64,000 nt of DNA from Acidimicrobiia bacterium (GTDB lineage Bacteria > Actinomycetota > Acidimicrobiia > Spongiisociales > UBA11373): contig JBBDMM010000001.1 of assembly GCA_040878325.1 (NCBI GenBank), positions 113,701-177,700 of the forward strand, read 5' to 3'. The position numbers and the translations under genes are program-made. The notes under the pieces were generated by a model that ran no database searches, was not told where the DNA came from, and was given only the letters and a program-made list of their open reading frames with translations. The first letter of the stretch is position 1; each line of letters begins with the position of its first letter. Shown here in pieces: positions 62,097-64,000 of this stretch.

Positions 62097-62729
62097 GGGC
62101 GGGGCGTCGAGACCCCGCGGTGTGACCTCGAAGCCGCTCTTCAACAGCAGGCTGAGCATCGCCGGCGCCGGGTCGCGGAATTGCACCGGGCGGAACGCCA
62201 GGTCGGTACCCGAGAAGAACCGCATCAGCGTCTGCACCATGTGAGCGTGGGTCATCGTATGAAGGTCACAGTGCGGCGCCCGTCCGAACGCCACCAGCCG
62301 CACCCTGACCTCGCCGCCACCCCGAGCGGGCGCCACGCACAGCTTCGCGGACGACAGGTCGTCGACGATCGACGTCAGTTCGACGGTGAACAACCACTCG
62401 ATGCGGCGCAGCATCTGGTGTAGCACCTTGTGGTCGCGGATCCCCGGGTTGAACTCGGCTTCACTCTGCTTCACCTCGCCGATCACCACATCGATCTGGC
62501 CCGGCTCGAGCCGCAGTTCGGGATCATCGAGGAGAAGCAGCCGGGTGTCGGGCTCGTCGTGCGGATCGCCCGCGTAGATCTTTCCGGGGAAGCGCAACGC
62601 CATGATGTCGATGTCGGTGATCGACTCGAATTCCCCATCAACCCGACGCGCCTGCACCTCGAACTCACTGAGCGTCAGATACCCATTGAGCCGCAAATAG
62701 GTCTCGACCAGATTGACCGCGATGTCCAT
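62088..62729 (-). CDS. Hypothetical protein with a possible PD-(D/E)XK nuclease-like core
   Basis: 213 residues from the ATG at 62729. Reads VETYLRLNGYLTLSEFEVQ, then ESITDIDIMALRFPGKIYAG, then GQIDVVIGEVKQSEAEFNP. An Asp on one strand (D39/D41) and D80...E85-V-K87 on the next give the D...ExK spacing of restriction-endonuclease-like folds (inference from motif only). The second half (LHQMLRRIEWLFTVELTSIVDDLSS, RVRLVAFG, HTMTHAHMVQTLMRFFSG) is not recognised. The heptamer array AATTCGC begins 28 bases upstream of the start, inside its leader or promoter. Confidence 0.6.
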   Translation of the reverse strand: MDIAVNLVETYLRLNGYLTLSEFEVQARRVDGEFESITDIDIMALRFPGKIYAGDPHDEPDTRLLLLDDPELRLEPGQIDVVIGEVKQSEAEFNPGIRDHKVLHQMLRRIEWLFTVELTSIVDDLSSAKLCVAPARGGGEVRVRLVAFGRAPHCDLHTMTHAHMVQTLMRFFSGTDLAFRPVQFRDPAPAMLSLLLKSGFEVTPRGLDAPPEA

Positions 62730-62756
62730 GGAGCGATTGTCGGCCGCCAAGGGCAG

Positions 62757-62883
62757 CATTCGCAATTCGCAATTCGCAATTCGCAATTCGCAATTCGCAA
62801 TTCGCCGGAAGGTCGCGTCCGCTCTTGCTGAAGGCGGAAGGCGGAAGGCGGAAGGCCAGTCTGGAGACTGGAGACTGGAGACT
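62757..62883. repeat. Tripartite heptamer element: AATTCGC, CGGAAGG and GGAGACT arrays
   Basis: 62757-62805: CATTCGC then AATTCGC six times, perfect. 62830-62857: GAAGGCG three times, GAAGGCC (the CGGAAGG family). 62863-62883: GGAGACT three times. Divergent gap between the nuclease-like gene and the agmatinase-family gene; same array order as at 58904. Confidence 0.88.
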
Positions 62884-62944
62884 CCCCTAGCCTCTCCTCA
62901 AGGTCGGCTTCGATTACACCTCTTTCTCTGCGCGGTCTTCGTTC

Positions 62945-63874
62945 GTGGGGGTGCCTCGGCGGGAGATTGGGGAGATCGGCGATGCCGCGGTGGTGATCCT
63001 CGGCGCTCCGCTCGACTGGGGGACCACCAACCGGCCCGGCGCCCGCTTCGGACCGAAGGCGATTCGTGAGGCCGATTACCTCGACCCCGATGGGAAGCGG
63101 CCTCACCTCGACACCGGGATCGATCCGCTCGAAGTGCTCGGCGTGGTCGACATCGGGGATGTGCACGTGCTTACCGGATACATGGAAGAGAGCATCGATC
63201 GGATCCGCGCTGTCGTGTCGACCGTCGCTGGGGCGGGGGCGGTTCCCGTCGTGCTGGGCGGCGATCACACCATCACTTTCCCCGACGCCGGTGGGGTGGC
63301 CGACGTCCACGGCCACGGCGAGATCGCCCTCATCCATTTCGACGCCCACGCCGACACCGGCGAGAGCCACTACGGAAAGCTTCTGGGACACGGAACGCCG
63401 ATGCGTCGGCTGATCGAATCGGGTGCCGTGCCCGGTCACCGCTTCGTCCAGATCGGGCTGCGGGGGTACTGGCCCGATCCGCCGGTGGTCGAGTGGATGC
63501 GGGGCGAGGGGATGCGATCCTTCTTCATGGGCGAGATCGTCGAACGGGGCCTCGGGCCGGTGGTCGACGACGCGGTTGCTCACGCCGCCGACGGCGCCAA
63601 AGGTGTATTCATTTCGGTGGACATCGACGTGGTCGACCCGGGAGCAGCACCCGGCACCGGCACCCCCGAACCAGGAGGGCTCACCGCCCGCGAGTTGCTC
63701 GACACGGTCCGCCGCCTCGGCCGCGACCTCAACGTCCTCGGCGCCGACGTCGTCGAAGTCGCCCCCGCCTACGACACCTCCGACATCACGGCCCTGTTAG
63801 CAAACCGGGTTGTGCTCGAGCTGCTCAACGGGATGGCGCAGCGGGTTTTGGGCCGAGGTGACGCGAGCAGCTAG
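62945..63874 (+). CDS. Agmatinase/arginase family (ureohydrolase) protein
   Basis: 309 residues from a GTG at 62945; a GTG two codons later is also possible. Binuclear Mn site: VLGGDHTITFP near residue 100, LIHFDAHADTGESHYG near 125, ISVDIDVVDPGAAPGTGTPEPGG near 224, and EVAPAYDTSDITALLANRV. LGAPLDWGTTNRPGARFGPKAIRE is the agmatinase N-terminus. Agmatine, guanidinobutyrate and similar substrates cannot be told apart from sequence. Upstream is the tripartite heptamer element, and 12 bases after the stop is an inverted CGGAAGG array. Confidence 0.9.
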   Translation: MGVPRREIGEIGDAAVVILGAPLDWGTTNRPGARFGPKAIREADYLDPDGKRPHLDTGIDPLEVLGVVDIGDVHVLTGYMEESIDRIRAVVSTVAGAGAVPVVLGGDHTITFPDAGGVADVHGHGEIALIHFDAHADTGESHYGKLLGHGTPMRRLIESGAVPGHRFVQIGLRGYWPDPPVVEWMRGEGMRSFFMGEIVERGLGPVVDDAVAHAADGAKGVFISVDIDVVDPGAAPGTGTPEPGGLTARELLDTVRRLGRDLNVLGADVVEVAPAYDTSDITALLANRVVLELLNGMAQRVLGRGDASS

Positions 63875-63886
63875 CCAAGTTGAGGT

Positions 63887-63915
63887 GGCCTTCCGCCTTC
63901 CGCCTTCCGCCCTCG
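63887..63915. repeat. Inverted CGGAAGG heptamer array
   Basis: CTTCCGC three times, then CCTC, starting just after the agmatinase-family stop. It is the reverse orientation of the CGGAAGG arrays at 58968 and 62830. The window ends before any partner arrays can be seen. Confidence 0.75.
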
Positions 63916-63970
63916 GCAAGACGAGGCTCTCTTCACCGCCTGTCCACTATCTCGGTGGGCTGGCACGTCC

Positions 63971-64000
63971 GGGGGGGGGGGGGGGGGGGGGGGCGGGGGG
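63971..64000. other. Homopolymer G run at the window edge
   Basis: 23 G, one C, then 6 G. Most likely a sequencing/assembly artefact at a contig end (two-colour chemistry reads dark cycles as G), not genomic DNA. Confidence 0.85.

Noticed and set aside
62757..62883. CRISPR-like or leader repeats at the heptamer arrays
   Set aside because: Units are 7 bp, directly tandem, without spacers between units.
62675..63583. A minus-strand protein containing a repeated ANCELRI-type heptapeptide
   Set aside because: This is the heptamer array read in an open frame antisense to the agmatinase-family gene; nothing else supports translation.
63971..64000. Poly-G tract as a regulatory or recombination signal
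   Set aside because: Its position at the very edge and near-pure G composition fit a sequencing artefact.

Overview
The window is high-GC DNA from a bacterium of the phylum Actinomycetota, most likely Acidimicrobiia or a close relative. The evidence is the SOS operator type (CGAAC-N4-GTTCG), a DUF222/13E12-type HNH protein, the conserved blocks nrdR-lexA-dapF-miaA-miaB-rny-recA and ftsK-rnj-dapA-dapB-M16 protease, and GTG/ATG starts with TGATG, ATGA or GTGA stop-start overlaps. Both RNase Y and RNase J are present. The first gene is cut by the window edge, and the last 30 bases are almost pure G, so the right edge looks like a contig end.

Layout. 1-8.7 kb: sthA tail, an orphan dppBC-like permease pair with a frameshifted small membrane gene, a universal-stress/ABC1-kinase fusion, a thioredoxin-NHL lipoprotein and a DUF222-HNH protein. 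8.7-20.4 kb: an acyl-CoA synthetase, an M23 endopeptidase, a pyrimidine operon pyrC-pyrB-pyrF::pyrE-pyrD with a terminator-like leader hairpin, a beta-helix protein, a 4-hydroxybutyryl-CoA dehydratase-like enzyme and a sulfotransferase. 20.4-21.3 kb: tRNA-Val, tRNA-Cys and tRNA-Gly, with a 73-bp tandem hairpin repeat. 21.3-34.3 kb: dut, nrdR, a LysM protein divergent from lexA over four SOS boxes, dapF, miaA, miaB, rny, recA with its own SOS box, thpR, cinA, rimO and a flavin-reductase-like gene. 34.4-40.4 kb: an IMPase/HisN-type phosphatase, a pdhABC operon and a secreted beta-propeller-like protein. 40.6-48.7 kb: ftsK, rnj, dapA, cnoX, dapB and an M16 protease. 48.7-55.2 kb: a four-helix-bundle gene and the livKHMGF branched-chain amino acid ABC transporter. 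55.3-64 kb: a VWA/HExxH protein paired with a degenerate MoxR-like ATPase, then a VOC protein, a LOG protein, a TIGR03084-type protein, a BtpA protein, a PPC/DUF296 protein, a nuclease-like protein and an agmatinase-family protein.

The most unusual content is between the genes. From 24.4 kb to the right end, at least twelve intergenic gaps hold arrays of short tandem units, almost all with a period of exactly 7 bp. Several unit families occur: RATNCGC, AGTCNCC (complement GGNGACT), CGGAAGG, GCGATTG and GAGNCAA. They commonly occur as two arms in inverted orientation around a short spacer. Substitutions fall mainly at one position of the heptamer. One pair of arms (48717-49184) encloses only a gene for a four-helix-bundle protein of the 23S rRNA intervening-sequence (S23/TIGR02436) family, which is related to the Avd accessory proteins of diversity-generating retroelements. 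Two other elements share a ~100-bp module with compensatory changes in a hairpin. My reading is that this is a family of small mobile or structured elements: one ORF-bearing copy with heptamer-array inverted ends, and many non-coding relatives lodged next to stop codons and in divergent promoter gaps. This is inference, but it is the strongest candidate for an undescribed system here.

How the genes work together. Pyrimidine synthesis (pyrC, B, F/E, D), dUTP removal (dut) and ribonucleotide reductase control (nrdR) supply nucleotides. LexA, RecA and the LysM protein form the SOS core. DapA, DapB and DapF make meso-diaminopimelate for lysine and the cell wall. MiaA, MiaB and RimO modify tRNA and ribosomes, and RNase Y and RNase J handle RNA decay. 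The 2-oxoacid dehydrogenase and the Liv transporter suggest use of pyruvate or branched-chain substrates.
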